The notes under the pieces were generated by a model, which was not told where the DNA came from, made no database searches, and saw only the letters and a program-made list of their open reading frames with translations. The position numbers and the translations under genes are program-made. A stretch of 14,918 bases of DNA, from NCBI GenBank assembly GCA_903910495.1, contig CAIVZW010000329.1:1-14918 (forward strand). Direction: 5' to 3'. Positions 6,676 through 14,494 of the stretch are shown here, piece by piece. The stretch's first letter is position 1, and each line of letters opens with the position of its first letter. This stretch comes from an uncultured beta proteobacterium. GTDB taxonomy: Bacteria > Pseudomonadota > Gammaproteobacteria > Burkholderiales > Rhodocyclaceae.

Positions 6676-6688
6676 AGAGGAGGAAAAT

Positions 6689-7621
6689 ATGAGCAAGAAA
6701 ATCCAAACAACTGAACCGACTAAGCACATCGCCATTTTTCAGGAAAAGGCGATACGCCGTACCTGGCATAACGAGGAGTGGTGGTTCGCCATTGTCGATG
6801 TGGTTGACGTTCTCACAGATTCGGCCGATGTGAAGCAATACATCAAGAAGATGCGGAGCCGTGATCCGATGCTGGATGCCAACTGGGGTACAACTTGTAC
6901 CCCCCTTCCGCTTTTGGCGCCGGATGGCAAAAAGCGTGCGACTAATTGCGCCAATACCGAGGGTCTGTTCCGCATCATCCAGTCCATCCCCTCACCCAAG
7001 GCCGAGCCCTTCAAACGCTGGTTGGCGCAAGTGGGCTACGAACGCGTCAAGGAAATCGAAAATCCGGAACTGGCCAGTGCCCGTGCCCGCGAGTTGTATC
7101 AGGCCAAGGGCTATCCGCAGGCGTGGATCGAGAAGCGCTTGCGCTCTATTGCCATACGCGGCGAACTGACCGACGAATGGAAAGAGCGTGGTGTGCAGGA
7201 GGGCAAGGAGTATTCCATCCTGACCGCCGAAATTGCCCGCGCCACCTTCGGCATTACGCCCGGTGCGCACAGCCGCCTCAAGGGACTGAACAAGGTAAAG
7301 ACCGGCAATAAGCTGCGCAACCATATGACCGATCTGGAACTGATCTTCACCATGCTGGGCGAGGCAGGCACGACGGAAATCGCCCGGCGCAAGGATGCTC
7401 AGGGTTTTACCGACAACCGCACGGCTGCCAAGGAAGGCGGCACCATCGCCGGCGATGCGCGCAAAGCGCTGGAAGCCAAGAGCGGCAAGCCGGTGGTGAG
7501 CAAGGATAACTATCTGGCACCGCCCGTTGTTGCAGTGCTGGAAGATACCGATGCTCCCGCACTGCCAAGCAAACGTAAAACGGTTGTCAGTCAGAAGAAA
7601 TCGAAGAACGACAAGGCGTGA
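6689..7621 (+). CDS. BRO-N domain (prophage antirepressor-like) protein
   Basis: This 310-aa protein has an N-terminal BRO-N/antirepressor domain over roughly residues 15-125. Its wording, WWFAIVDVVDVLTDS...YIKKMR and NTEGLFRIIQSIPSPKAEPFKRWLA, is the family's typical pattern. A second conserved region (about 155-275: SILTAEIARATFGI, LKGLNKVK, LRNHMTDLELIFTMLGEA, GGTIAGDARKALE) resembles the C-terminal half of DinD-type DNA-damage proteins. The tail is low-complexity and lysine-rich. BRO-N domains bind DNA and occur in phage antirepressors and many stand-alone bacterial proteins; the molecular role of this subgroup is not established. The start is firm, with AGGAGG five bases upstream. No other phage gene is present. 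It converges on yicC with only 12 bases between stop codons. Confidence 0.85.
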   Translation: MSKKIQTTEPTKHIAIFQEKAIRRTWHNEEWWFAIVDVVDVLTDSADVKQYIKKMRSRDPMLDANWGTTCTPLPLLAPDGKKRATNCANTEGLFRIIQSIPSPKAEPFKRWLAQVGYERVKEIENPELASARARELYQAKGYPQAWIEKRLRSIAIRGELTDEWKERGVQEGKEYSILTAEIARATFGITPGAHSRLKGLNKVKTGNKLRNHMTDLELIFTMLGEAGTTEIARRKDAQGFTDNRTAAKEGGTIAGDARKALEAKSGKPVVSKDNYLAPPVVAVLEDTDAPALPSKRKTVVSQKKSKNDKA

Positions 7622-7633
7622 CGGGCTGAAAAG

Positions 7634-8500
7634 TCATTCCAGATTCTGAACTTGCTCTCTCATTTGTTCAATCAGCAGTTTCAACTCCATCGCCGTCTGC
7701 GAAACCTCGCTGACAACCGATTTTGAACCGAGCGTATTGGCTTCACGATTGAGTTCCTGCATCAGGAAATCGAGCCGCTTGCCGCTGGCACCGCCGGCTT
7801 TCAGCACCCGCTCGACTTCATCGAGGTGAGTCGACAGGCGTGCCAGCTCTTCGGCAACGTCAATGCGCACGGCAAATACCGCCACTTCCTGCCGGATTCG
7901 CTCGTCATCGGCACTGCCGATGGCATCGACCAGCCGTTGTTTGAGCTTCTCCTGAAACGCCGCCTGCGCAACCGGTATGCGCGGAGCCACTTCGCGCACC
8001 AGCTCACGCATACGGGCGACCCGCTCAAGAATCACGGCAGCCAGCTTCTCGCCTTCGCGCTCCCGGCTGGCACTGAATTCTTCCAGGGCGTCACGGGCCA
8101 GCGTCATGCAGGCCGGAACCAGTGCCTCAAGATCCAGCGTGTCGTCACCGAACATGCCGGGCCAGCGCAGGACGTCGTTGACCGCCAGCGGCACGGCATC
8201 GGGCAATTCATTGCGCACCTGCGCGGCAAAGCCCTTGAGGCGCTGCAGCAAATCGGCATTGAGCGCCAGCGGCTGAACCCGGGCAGTGGCTGCCGCAAAA
8301 CCAACCCGGCATTCGAGCTTGCCGCGGGTGAGTCGGGCGCTGAACAGTTCACGCAGCGCCGGTTCGACCGCCCGCAATTCCTCACACACGCGAAACTGGA
8401 AATCAAGGTAGCGCGAGTTGACACTTTTCAGCTCGATATGCAGTGCGCCGCGTTCGACATCAAGAGTTTTTGCGGCATAACCGGTCATACTGTAGATCAT
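7634..8500 (-). CDS. yicC: YicC/YloC family endoribonuclease
   Basis: This 288-aa protein is of the YicC/YloC family, reported as an endoribonuclease involved in RNA decay. It is full length for the family (about 287-292). The start MIYSMTGYA, the ELKSVNSRYLDFQFR segment (about 24-38), GKLECRV, and the strongly conserved C-terminus (SGKRLDFLMQELNREANTLGSKS to EQMREQVQNLE) are all diagnostic. The start at 8500 has AGGA five bases upstream. An in-frame ATG at 8584 would run to within 17 bases of the divergent kinase gene and add non-family residues. In many betaproteobacteria yicC is followed by gmk; here the next gene downstream is the convergent BRO-N gene instead. Confidence 0.95.
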   Translation of the reverse strand: MIYSMTGYAAKTLDVERGALHIELKSVNSRYLDFQFRVCEELRAVEPALRELFSARLTRGKLECRVGFAAATARVQPLALNADLLQRLKGFAAQVRNELPDAVPLAVNDVLRWPGMFGDDTLDLEALVPACMTLARDALEEFSASREREGEKLAAVILERVARMRELVREVAPRIPVAQAAFQEKLKQRLVDAIGSADDERIRQEVAVFAVRIDVAEELARLSTHLDEVERVLKAGGASGKRLDFLMQELNREANTLGSKSVVSEVSQTAMELKLLIEQMREQVQNLE

Positions 8501-8539
8501 GGGAATCCTGAGAAAATTGAGAGCAAGCGGGCGACTGGC

Positions 8540-8568
8540 TTTACAGTCCACCAGCAAAGCCCGAAAAT
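8540..8568 (+). promoter_or_regulatory. Candidate sigma70 promoter for the kinase-PP2C-rph-rdgB-hemW unit
   Basis: TTTACA (8540-8545) and GAAAAT (8563-8568) are separated by exactly 17 bases, ahead of the kinase start at 8601. The match is 5 of 6 and 4 of 6 to the consensus boxes. It lies in the 100-base divergent gap with yicC, and the downstream genes have gaps of at most 8 bases, so this could drive the whole series. Confidence 0.45.
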
Positions 8569-8600
8569 GGCTGGAAAACCACATGATAGCTTCGATCTAG

Positions 8601-9551
8601 ATGACGCAACAAGCGAACCACGCCCTTCCTGCCGGTTTCCAGCTCGATGAATACCGTATCGAGCATCAGCTTTCTCTGGGGGGGTTCTCGATCGTCTATC
8701 TGGCAACCAATGCCCAGAACGAGTTTGTGGCCATCAAGGAATACCTGCCGAACAGCCTCGCCCTGCGCGGTGAAGGCGAAATCAAGCCGCTCATCAGTGA
8801 AGACCACATGCCGGCCTTCCGCTATGGCATGAAATGTTTTTTCGAAGAAGGCCGGGCGCTGGCCAAACTTTCGCACCCGAATGTGATTCGCGTGCTGAAT
8901 TTCTTCCGTGCCAACGACACCGTCTATATGGTCATGGAGTACGAGCAGGGACGAACCCTGCAGGAATTCATCCAGAAAAACCGGTCCGTCATCACCGAGA
9001 ATTTCATCCGCAACGTGTTCACCAAGTTGCTCAACGGCTTGCGCGAAGTGCATTCGCACAAGCTGCTGCATCTTGATCTCAAACCGTCGAATATCTACAT
9101 GCGCAACGATTACACGCCGGTGCTGATCGATTTCGGCGCCGCACGGCAAACTCTGGCGAGCGACACGCCGATGCTCAAGCCCATGTATACGCCGGGCTTT
9201 GCCTCGCCGGAGCACTACAACCAGCGCGACCTGCTCGGCCCGTGGAGCGACATCTACAGCGTCGGCGCGTCGATGTATTCCGCCCTCGCCGCGTCGGCAC
9301 CGCAGGCCGCCGACAGCCGCCTGGAAAAGGACAGGTTGATTCCCGCCATGGCCCGTTGGGAAGGGCAATACTCCGATCAATTACTGGAAACGGTTGACTG
9401 GTGCCTTTGTCTCAACCATCTCTACCGGCCGCAAAGTGTTTTCGCCCTGCAAAAAGCCCTGACTGAAAAAGTGACCAAACCGAAGAAGCTCCAGAAGGGC
9501 TGGTTTGATCAGGTGCTCAGCAAGTTCCAGAGAAAGACAGAAGCCAAGTGA
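8601..9551 (+). CDS. Serine/threonine protein kinase (Hanks-type)
   Basis: This soluble Hanks-type protein kinase has 316 aa. Visible are a glycine loop LSLGGFSIVYLA (24-35), the ATP lysine in VAIK (K46), the helix-C glutamate region FFEEG (80-84), a catalytic loop LLHLDLKPSN (155-164; D159, K161, N164), DFG (177-179), a SPE version of the APE motif (202-204), the structural D217, and R276 near YRP. The HRD arginine is replaced by leucine (HLD), which suggests activity less dependent on activation-loop phosphorylation. There is no transmembrane segment or PASTA domain, so it is cytosolic. The ribosome site is weak. Its stop overlaps the phosphatase start (GTGA), a sign of coupled translation with its presumed antagonist. 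Targets cannot be read from the sequence. Confidence 0.93.
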   Translation: MTQQANHALPAGFQLDEYRIEHQLSLGGFSIVYLATNAQNEFVAIKEYLPNSLALRGEGEIKPLISEDHMPAFRYGMKCFFEEGRALAKLSHPNVIRVLNFFRANDTVYMVMEYEQGRTLQEFIQKNRSVITENFIRNVFTKLLNGLREVHSHKLLHLDLKPSNIYMRNDYTPVLIDFGAARQTLASDTPMLKPMYTPGFASPEHYNQRDLLGPWSDIYSVGASMYSALAASAPQAADSRLEKDRLIPAMARWEGQYSDQLLETVDWCLCLNHLYRPQSVFALQKALTEKVTKPKKLQKGWFDQVLSKFQRKTEAK

Positions 9552-10468
9552 AATTCACCATTTACCAGGAAAGCCGGCCCGGCAAGCGCGCCAACAACGA
9601 AGACCGCCTGGCGCATTGTTATTCGCGTGATGCACTGCTGATGGTCGTAGCCGACGGAATGGGCGGGCATTACTACGGCGAAATCGCCGCGCAAATTGCC
9701 GTTCAGACACTGATCGAAACATTTCAGCGCAATGCGACGCCGTCCATCGCCGACCCCTTCATGTTCTTGCAGAAGGCGATCACCAATGCCCATCACGCGA
9801 TCATCGATTTTACCGAGGCGCACAAACTGAGGGATTCCCCGCGCACGACCTGCGTGGCCTGCATAGTCCAGGACAACATCGCCTTCTGGGCGCATACCGG
9901 CGATTCACGTCTGTACCTGCTGCGCGGCGGGAAAGTGCTGACGCATACGCGTGATCACTCGCGCGTGCAATTGCTGATGGATCAGGGACTGATCAACGAA
10001 GCGCAGGCTGCCGTGCACCCCGAACGCAACAAGGTTTATAGTTGTCTTGGCGGCCCACAGGCGCCTGAAATCGAGTTCTCGCGCAAAACGCCACTGGAAG
10101 CCGGCGATGTGCTGGCCTTATGCACGGACGGTTTGTGGGGAGTCATCCCCGGCGAGACGATGGCCGTTGCCCTGAAGGCCGACAACCTGATGCAGGCCGT
10201 ACCGATGCTGCTTGGCCAGGCCGACATCCGCGGCGGCCCGAATGCCGACAATCTCTCCATTGTCGTGGTGCGCTGGGAAGACAGCTACGTCCTGGCCGGC
10301 AACAGCGGGGCCAGCACCGTGTCAACGCAAACGATGTCGCGCGACACGGTCACCACCAAGCTGGACACCTTCGGGCGCAACCCGAATTACAAGACCGAGC
10401 TGAGTGAAGACGAAATCGAGCGGGCCATCGAAGAGATCCGTACCACCATCCAGAAATACTCCAAATAG
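9548..10468 (+). CDS. PP2C-family (PPM) serine/threonine protein phosphatase
   Basis: This is a metal-dependent protein phosphatase of the PP2C/PPM type (306 aa), probably reversing the adjacent kinase. Metal and phosphate motifs are RANNEDR (14-20; R14, D19), VADGMGGH (34-41; D36, G37), TGDSRLYLL (117-125), the CTDGLWG loop (D194), and PNADNLSIV (D234). The start is GTG at 9548 overlapping the kinase stop. Bacterial PP2C domains usually end at about 240-250 residues, so residues about 246-306 form an extension. This holds a Ser/Thr-rich part ([16 protein letters not shown]) and a charged helix near the end, possibly a phosphorylation site or kinase dock (inference). The stop codon TAG overlaps the ribosome site of rph. 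Confidence 0.93.
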   Translation: MKFTIYQESRPGKRANNEDRLAHCYSRDALLMVVADGMGGHYYGEIAAQIAVQTLIETFQRNATPSIADPFMFLQKAITNAHHAIIDFTEAHKLRDSPRTTCVACIVQDNIAFWAHTGDSRLYLLRGGKVLTHTRDHSRVQLLMDQGLINEAQAAVHPERNKVYSCLGGPQAPEIEFSRKTPLEAGDVLALCTDGLWGVIPGETMAVALKADNLMQAVPMLLGQADIRGGPNADNLSIVVVRWEDSYVLAGNSGASTVSTQTMSRDTVTTKLDTFGRNPNYKTELSEDEIERAIEEIRTTIQKYSK

Positions 10469-10476
10469 GAATTCAT

Positions 10477-11193
10477 ATGCGTCCCAGCCAACGACTGCCT
10501 GCGCAGCTCCGAACCATCCGCATCACGCGCAACTTCACCCGTCATGCTGAAGGTTCGGTACTCATTGAAATGGGCGACACGCAGGTGCTATGTACCGCCA
10601 GCGTCGAAGAATCCCTGCCCTCTTTCCTGCGCGGCAAAGGCCAGGGCTGGGTAACGGCCGAATACGGCATGCTGCCGCGCTCGACGCACACGCGCAGCGC
10701 GCGCGAAGCCGCCAAGGGCAAGCAGAGCGGTCGCACCCAGGAAATCCAGCGCCTGATCGGCCGTTCGCTGCGCGCCGTGACTGACCTCAAGGCCCTCGGC
10801 GAACGCCAGATCACGCTCGATTGCGATGTGCTGCAAGCCGATGGCGGCACCCGCTGCGCCTCAATTACCGGCGCCTGGCTGGCGCTCCACGACGCCTGCG
10901 CACAACTCGTTGCGCAGGGCAAGCTGCCGGCCAGCCCGATCCGCGACCACGTAGCGGCCATTTCGGTCGGCATCTACAAGGGCACCCCGGTACTCGACCT
11001 CGACTACCCTGAGGATTCCGACTGTGATACCGACATGAACGTCATCATGACCGGCAGCGGCGGCATCGTCGAAATCCAGGGGACCGCCGAGGGCGAACCG
11101 TTTTCCCGATTACAGATGAGCCAGCTGGTCGACCTCGCCGAGGCCGGCATCAAGGAACTCATCGCCCGGCAGATAGCCGCTCTGGCCGCATGA
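10477..11193 (+). CDS. rph: Ribonuclease PH
   Basis: RNase PH (238 aa, full length) is a phosphate-dependent 3'-5' exoribonuclease that trims tRNA 3' ends and degrades structured RNA as a ring-shaped hexamer. The N-terminal MRPSxR...[29 protein letters not shown], the basic helix [17 protein letters not shown] and the phosphate-site core [18 protein letters not shown] are diagnostic. [26 protein letters not shown] completes the RNase PH fold. AGGA overlapping the upstream TAG stop lies 6 bases before the ATG. Its stop overlaps the rdgB start (ATGA). The rph-rdgB-hemW order is common in betaproteobacteria. Confidence 0.97.
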   Translation: MRPSQRLPAQLRTIRITRNFTRHAEGSVLIEMGDTQVLCTASVEESLPSFLRGKGQGWVTAEYGMLPRSTHTRSAREAAKGKQSGRTQEIQRLIGRSLRAVTDLKALGERQITLDCDVLQADGGTRCASITGAWLALHDACAQLVAQGKLPASPIRDHVAAISVGIYKGTPVLDLDYPEDSDCDTDMNVIMTGSGGIVEIQGTAEGEPFSRLQMSQLVDLAEAGIKELIARQIAALAA

Positions 11194-11789
11194 AACTTGT
11201 CGTCGCCTCGAACAACCCCGGCAAACTGCGCGAGTTTGGCGAACTGCTTGCACCGCTTGGATGGGAGACCGTGCCACAACAGGCGCTTGGGGTTCCGGAG
11301 TGCGCTGAGCCGCACTGCACCTTCGTTGAGAACGCGCTGGAAAAAGCGCGCCACGCCGCGCGCTGCACCGGTCTGCCGGCACTGGCCGACGATTCGGGTC
11401 TGTGCGTGTCAGCCCTGGGTGGCGCGCCCGGCGTGTATTCGGCGCGCTATGCGCAGGAGTCTCCCGACGAGCAGAAATGTGACACGCGTAACAACCAGAA
11501 ACTGCTTGCCGAGCTGGCCAAACATGCCGACAAACGGGGGCATTACGTCTGCGTTCTGGTTTTTGTACGCCACGCTGACGATCCGCAGCCGATCATCGCC
11601 GAAGGCGAATGGCATGGCGAAATCATCGCCGAAGAACGCGGCAAGGGCGGATTCGGCTACGACCCGCTGTTCTTCCTCCCGGACCTCGGCGTGACCGTCG
11701 CTGAACTCGATGCGGCCGAGAAAAACCGCCGCTCGCACCGCGGGCTGGCGCTTCAGTACCTGATCGAACGCCTGCAAGCGCGTCGCTGA
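11190..11789 (+). CDS. rdgB: dITP/XTP pyrophosphatase (HAM1 family)
   Basis: This non-canonical purine NTP pyrophosphatase (199 aa) hydrolyses ITP, dITP and XTP to monophosphates and so keeps deaminated bases out of nucleic acids. Diagnostic motifs are [10 protein letters not shown] (7-16; K12 binds phosphate), [13 protein letters not shown] (45-57), ADDSGL with the catalytic acid pair (D67, D68), the nucleobase-site FGYDP (155-159), and SHR (182-184). The start ATG overlaps the rph stop as ATGA. Its stop TGA overlaps the next start as TGATG, so rph, rdgB and hemW are probably translationally coupled. Confidence 0.97.
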   Translation: MKLVVASNNPGKLREFGELLAPLGWETVPQQALGVPECAEPHCTFVENALEKARHAARCTGLPALADDSGLCVSALGGAPGVYSARYAQESPDEQKCDTRNNQKLLAELAKHADKRGHYVCVLVFVRHADDPQPIIAEGEWHGEIIAEERGKGGFGYDPLFFLPDLGVTVAELDAAEKNRRSHRGLALQYLIERLQARR

Positions 11790-13033
11790 TGTCCGACCGG
11801 AAAGCCGCACGCATCATCCCGATCATTGCACAGGGCCGGGCCGCCAGCATGTCCGGCGGAAAACTCGAGTTTCGCCATCCGTTGCCGCTCTCGCTTTACG
11901 TGCATACCCCGTGGTGCGTACAAAAATGCCCCTACTGCGATTTCAACTCGCATGAATTGCGCGGAGCCATGCCCGAGGCAGACTACGTCGCCGCGCTGAT
12001 TGCCGACCTCGAATCCGCCCTGCCGCTGGTGTGGGGACGCAAGGTGTCGAGCATTTTCTTCGGCGGCGGTACGCCGAGCCTGCTTTCCGGTGCCGCGCTC
12101 GACAAACTGCTCACGGCCATGCGTACCCTGCTGCCGCTTCTGCCGGGTGCCGAAATCACGCTGGAAGCCAATCCCGGCACAGTCGAGGCCGATAAATTTG
12201 CCGCCTTTCGCGACGCCGGCGTCAATCGCCTGTCGCTCGGCATCCAGAGTTTCAATTCGGTGCAGCTCAGGGCGCTGGGCCGGATTCATGATGATCGCGA
12301 AGCCCGGCTGGCCATTGAAATTGCCGTAACTCATTTCGACAATTTCAATCTCGACCTGATGTATGGGCTGCCGGGACAAACGCTCGAACAGGCGCTTTAC
12401 GACGTCGACACCGCGCTCTCTTTCGCCCCGCCGCATCTCTCCTGCTATCAGTTGACGCTTGAACCCAACACCGCTTTTGCCGCTGCGCCACCGGTTTTAC
12501 CCGACCCCGACCGCTGTGCCGACATGCAGGACGCCATCGAGGCCCGGCTGGCCGCCGCCGGTTTCATCCACTATGAAACCTCGGCCTTTGCCCAGCCGGG
12601 GCGGCAATGCCGGCACAACCTCAATTACTGGACTTTCGGCGACTACCTCGGCATCGGTGCCGGTGCGCACGGCAAGCTCACCGTGCACGACCGCGGAGCG
12701 TGGGAAGTCCGGCGGCAAATGCGCTGGAAGCAGCCCAGGCAGTATCTGGCGCAAGTCGCCGCCGGGCAGTCGCTACAGGAGGAATTTGCCGTTGCCGCCG
12801 CCGACCTGCCCTTCGAGTTCATGATGAACGCCCTGCGGCTCAACCAGGGCTTTGATGCCGCGCTCTTTGAAATGCGCACGGCGCTGCCGCTGAGGGTCAT
12901 TGAAAACGAATTGCACCAGGCCGAACGGGAGGGTCTGCTCGAACGCGACGCGCAGCGCATTGCACCAACGCAGCGCGGGCAACGCTTCCTCAACCGGCTG
13001 CTGGAAATGTTCCTGGTCGAACACCGCTATTAA
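11789..13033 (+). CDS. hemW: Radical SAM heme chaperone HemW (formerly annotated HemN-like coproporphyrinogen oxidase)
   Basis: This radical SAM protein (up to 414 aa) of the HemW group binds heme and delivers it to client proteins. The [4Fe-4S] motif is C43-VQK-C47-PY-C50-DF, the CxxxCxxC form. It is followed by FFGGGTPSLL (90-99), EANPG, GVNRLSLGIQSFN, LDLMYGLPGQT, and the HemW-type YETSAFAQPGRQCRHNLNYW and GIGAGAHGK. A C-terminal winged-helix-like part (LPFEFMMNALRL) is present. The start at 11789 overlaps the rdgB stop. M21 at 11849 also fits, since the first 20 residues are not conserved. It is not the anaerobic coproporphyrinogen dehydrogenase HemN, which is longer and has a different N-terminus. 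A REP-like palindrome follows and may end the transcript. Confidence 0.94.
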   Translation: MSDRKAARIIPIIAQGRAASMSGGKLEFRHPLPLSLYVHTPWCVQKCPYCDFNSHELRGAMPEADYVAALIADLESALPLVWGRKVSSIFFGGGTPSLLSGAALDKLLTAMRTLLPLLPGAEITLEANPGTVEADKFAAFRDAGVNRLSLGIQSFNSVQLRALGRIHDDREARLAIEIAVTHFDNFNLDLMYGLPGQTLEQALYDVDTALSFAPPHLSCYQLTLEPNTAFAAAPPVLPDPDRCADMQDAIEARLAAAGFIHYETSAFAQPGRQCRHNLNYWTFGDYLGIGAGAHGKLTVHDRGAWEVRRQMRWKQPRQYLAQVAAGQSLQEEFAVAAADLPFEFMMNALRLNQGFDAALFEMRTALPLRVIENELHQAEREGLLERDAQRIAPTQRGQRFLNRLLEMFLVEHRY

Positions 13034-13051
13034 TCCGGCGAGAAGATGTTT

Positions 13052-13114
13052 GAAGTCCGCTCGCCCTGAGCTTGTCGAAGGGAGTGCGGACTTCGACAGG
13101 CTCAGCCCGAACGG
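13052..13114. repeat. REP-like palindromic element between convergent genes
   Basis: Arms TCGCCCTGAGCTTGTCGAAG (13061-13080) and CTTCGACAGGCTCAGCCCGA (13091-13110) pair at 17 of 20 positions. A second, mutually exclusive perfect 9-bp hairpin uses GAAGTCCGC (13052-13060) with GCGGACTTC (13086-13094). The core matches the type of dispersed extragenic palindrome common in beta- and gammaproteobacteria. It lies in the 113-base gap between hemW and the convergent ankyrin gene and could act as a bidirectional transcription stop or RNA-stabilising hairpin. No T-run follows. Confidence 0.8.
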
Positions 13115-13146
13115 TGTTGATACTTCATCGCGCCGAATCAATAAGG

Positions 13147-14298
13147 CTATTGCTGCTTCATCAATTCGACCGCCTCATAAAGCTGTCGCCTGAGCTCATC
13201 GGCCGGCTGCCCTTGCGCCTCGGTCAGACGGATCTGGCGCATCAGTTCGGCGATCTGGCCTGGCGTCACGCGTGGCTTGCCCGGGGTAACCGTGATCGAG
13301 CCTGCGCCCGCCTTGCTTCCCGGCTTGGCCGCAGCGGACGGTCTCGCCGGATGGGCACCGACCACCACCTGCGCCTTCTCGGCACCCGGCTTGCCGCGCT
13401 TGGCCGTAATCACGATCGATCTGGGCTGATACGGCAGCGGCATCGGGCGGCGGGCGTTCTGCTGCACGATGGCATTGCGCCTGAAGGCGTTGACCGCTTC
13501 CATCAACTGCTTGCGCAGTTCATCGCTGGATCGCCCTTCGGCTTCGGCTTCACGGATCTTGCGCAGCAGCTCCTCGATTTCACTGGGTGCCGACGCCGAG
13601 CGGACGGGCTCGCCGAAGCTCTCTTTCGGTGCCTTGACGGCAACGGCAAATTCCTCGACCGAGGAAATCATCTTGCCGAGCTGGTAGTGGTCGTAACGCA
13701 TGGCCATGGTCAGCGCGCTGTCGCCCCAGTCATTCTTCGCCTTGGTGTCGGCGCCCGACTCAAGCAGGACTTTGGCCAGTTCCTCGCGGCCTTCGCGCGC
13801 GGCCAGCATGAGCGGTGTTGAACCGTTGGGCGAGCGGGCATTAACTTCGGCTCCGCGCCCGATCAGGTCTCTGGCCAGTTCCAGATGCCCGTTGAACACG
13901 GCGTAATGGAGCGCGCCCCAGTAGTTGCCCTCGCGATTCAGTACGGCGCCATGCTCAAGCAGCCATTTGAGCGCCTCCATGTGCCCGTTCCACGCCGCCA
14001 GCTGCAGCGCCTGCTCGCCATTTTTGTTGGCACGCCGGGGATTGGCGCCGCGCTCGACAAACAGCGCCATCATCGGGATATTGCCGTGCCAGGCGGCAAT
14101 CATCAGCCCGCTACCGATCTGACTGCCCTGGAATTCGGGGTCCAGACCCTCATCCAGCCACGTTGTGACTCTCTTGATATCGCCGCGTTCGACGATCCAG
14201 GCGAATTCCACGGGATCGGGCAAGGCGCCCCATGCCATTCCTGCAAACAGGCCCAGTATCAAAATCAGAGTCCGACTGCTTTTGTTGATCAACTGCAT
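13147..14298 (-). CDS. Exported ankyrin-repeat protein with duplicated C-terminal helical module
   Basis: This 383-aa protein has a signal peptide (1-24: NKSSR, hydrophobic core, cleavage near AWG-A) followed by about five ankyrin repeats (roughly 30-215; clear units such as NGEQALQLAAWNGHMEALKWLLEHGA and NGSTPLMLAAREGREELAKVLLESGA). Ankyrin repeats mediate protein binding, here in the periplasm. After a linker, a helical segment (239-274, EIEELLRKIREAEAEG..DELRKQLMEAV) recurs at 347-383 (QIAELMRQIRLTEAQG..DELRRQLYEAV), each with a similar basic SIVIT/SITVT-GKP stretch close by (294-305 and 334-347). The start at 14298 has AGGA eight bases upstream. A frame open to 14544 would put coding sequence through hairpins and a REP-like element and is rejected. 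The partner is unknown; the TonB-family gene nearby is divergent. Confidence 0.87.
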   Translation of the reverse strand: MQLINKSSRTLILILGLFAGMAWGALPDPVEFAWIVERGDIKRVTTWLDEGLDPEFQGSQIGSGLMIAAWHGNIPMMALFVERGANPRRANKNGEQALQLAAWNGHMEALKWLLEHGAVLNREGNYWGALHYAVFNGHLELARDLIGRGAEVNARSPNGSTPLMLAAREGREELAKVLLESGADTKAKNDWGDSALTMAMRYDHYQLGKMISSVEEFAVAVKAPKESFGEPVRSASAPSEIEELLRKIREAEAEGRSSDELRKQLMEAVNAFRRNAIVQQNARRPMPLPYQPRSIVITAKRGKPGAEKAQVVVGAHPARPSAAAKPGSKAGAGSITVTPGKPRVTPGQIAELMRQIRLTEAQGQPADELRRQLYEAVELMKQQ

Positions 14299-14345
14299 CC
14301 AAATCATCCTAAAAACCACAGTGGCTAGATTACGAACCCTTCGAT

Positions 14346-14434
14346 GCCCCGAAGGCAACGGGGCCTTGGGCTCAAATCCCCCTGGGGGACACGCCCGCTG
14401 TGCGGGCTGCTCAGGGCGAACGGGTAGTTTACCC
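14346..14434. repeat. Cluster of short GC-rich hairpins with a partial REP arm
   Basis: Several perfect small inverted repeats sit in a row: GCCCCG/CGGGGC (14346-14351 with 14359-14364), GCCCGC/GCGGGC (14393-14398 with 14402-14407), and GGGTA/TACCC (14422-14426 with 14430-14434). GCTCAGGGCGAACGG at 14409-14423 matches one arm of the REP-like repeat family. It lies upstream of the ankyrin gene and divergent TonB-family gene. No tRNA or known riboswitch architecture is recognised. Confidence 0.5.
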
Positions 14435-14449
14435 TCCGGGCGATAGTTC

Positions 14450-14494
14450 AAAAACCCGTTCGTGGTGAGCCTGTCGAACCATGAACGGGTTTTT
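14450..14494. repeat. REP-like hairpin with flanking A and T runs (possible terminator)
   Basis: AAAAACCCGTTC (14450-14461) pairs perfectly with GAACGGGTTTTT (14483-14494) around a 21-base loop that contains GTGAGCCTGTCGAACC, a variant of the REP core seen near 13070. The A-run and T-run on either side give it the form of a bidirectional intrinsic terminator. Its position upstream of two divergent genes is odd for a terminator. It could insulate the two promoters from each other. Confidence 0.65.

Noticed and set aside
6689..7621. Prophage or phage remnant
   Set aside because: Only the BRO-N gene has phage character; no integrase, attachment-site repeat, structural or lysis gene is seen nearby.
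7826..8650. 274-residue plus-strand open frame opposite yicC
   Set aside because: Antisense to a well-conserved gene and running into the kinase start region in another frame.
8541..9380. 279-residue minus-strand open frame opposite the kinase gene
   Set aside because: Shadow of the kinase coding sequence; no domain seen.
11753..12436. 227-residue minus-strand open frame opposite hemW
   Set aside because: Antisense to the radical SAM core of HemW; no domain seen.
13072..13821. 249-residue plus-strand open frame opposite the ankyrin gene
   Set aside because: It starts inside the REP-like element and is antisense to clear ankyrin repeats.
14341..14410. tRNA-like look of the GC-rich hairpins
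   Set aside because: No acceptor stem pairing, no anticodon-loop arrangement and no CCA-side geometry could be assembled.
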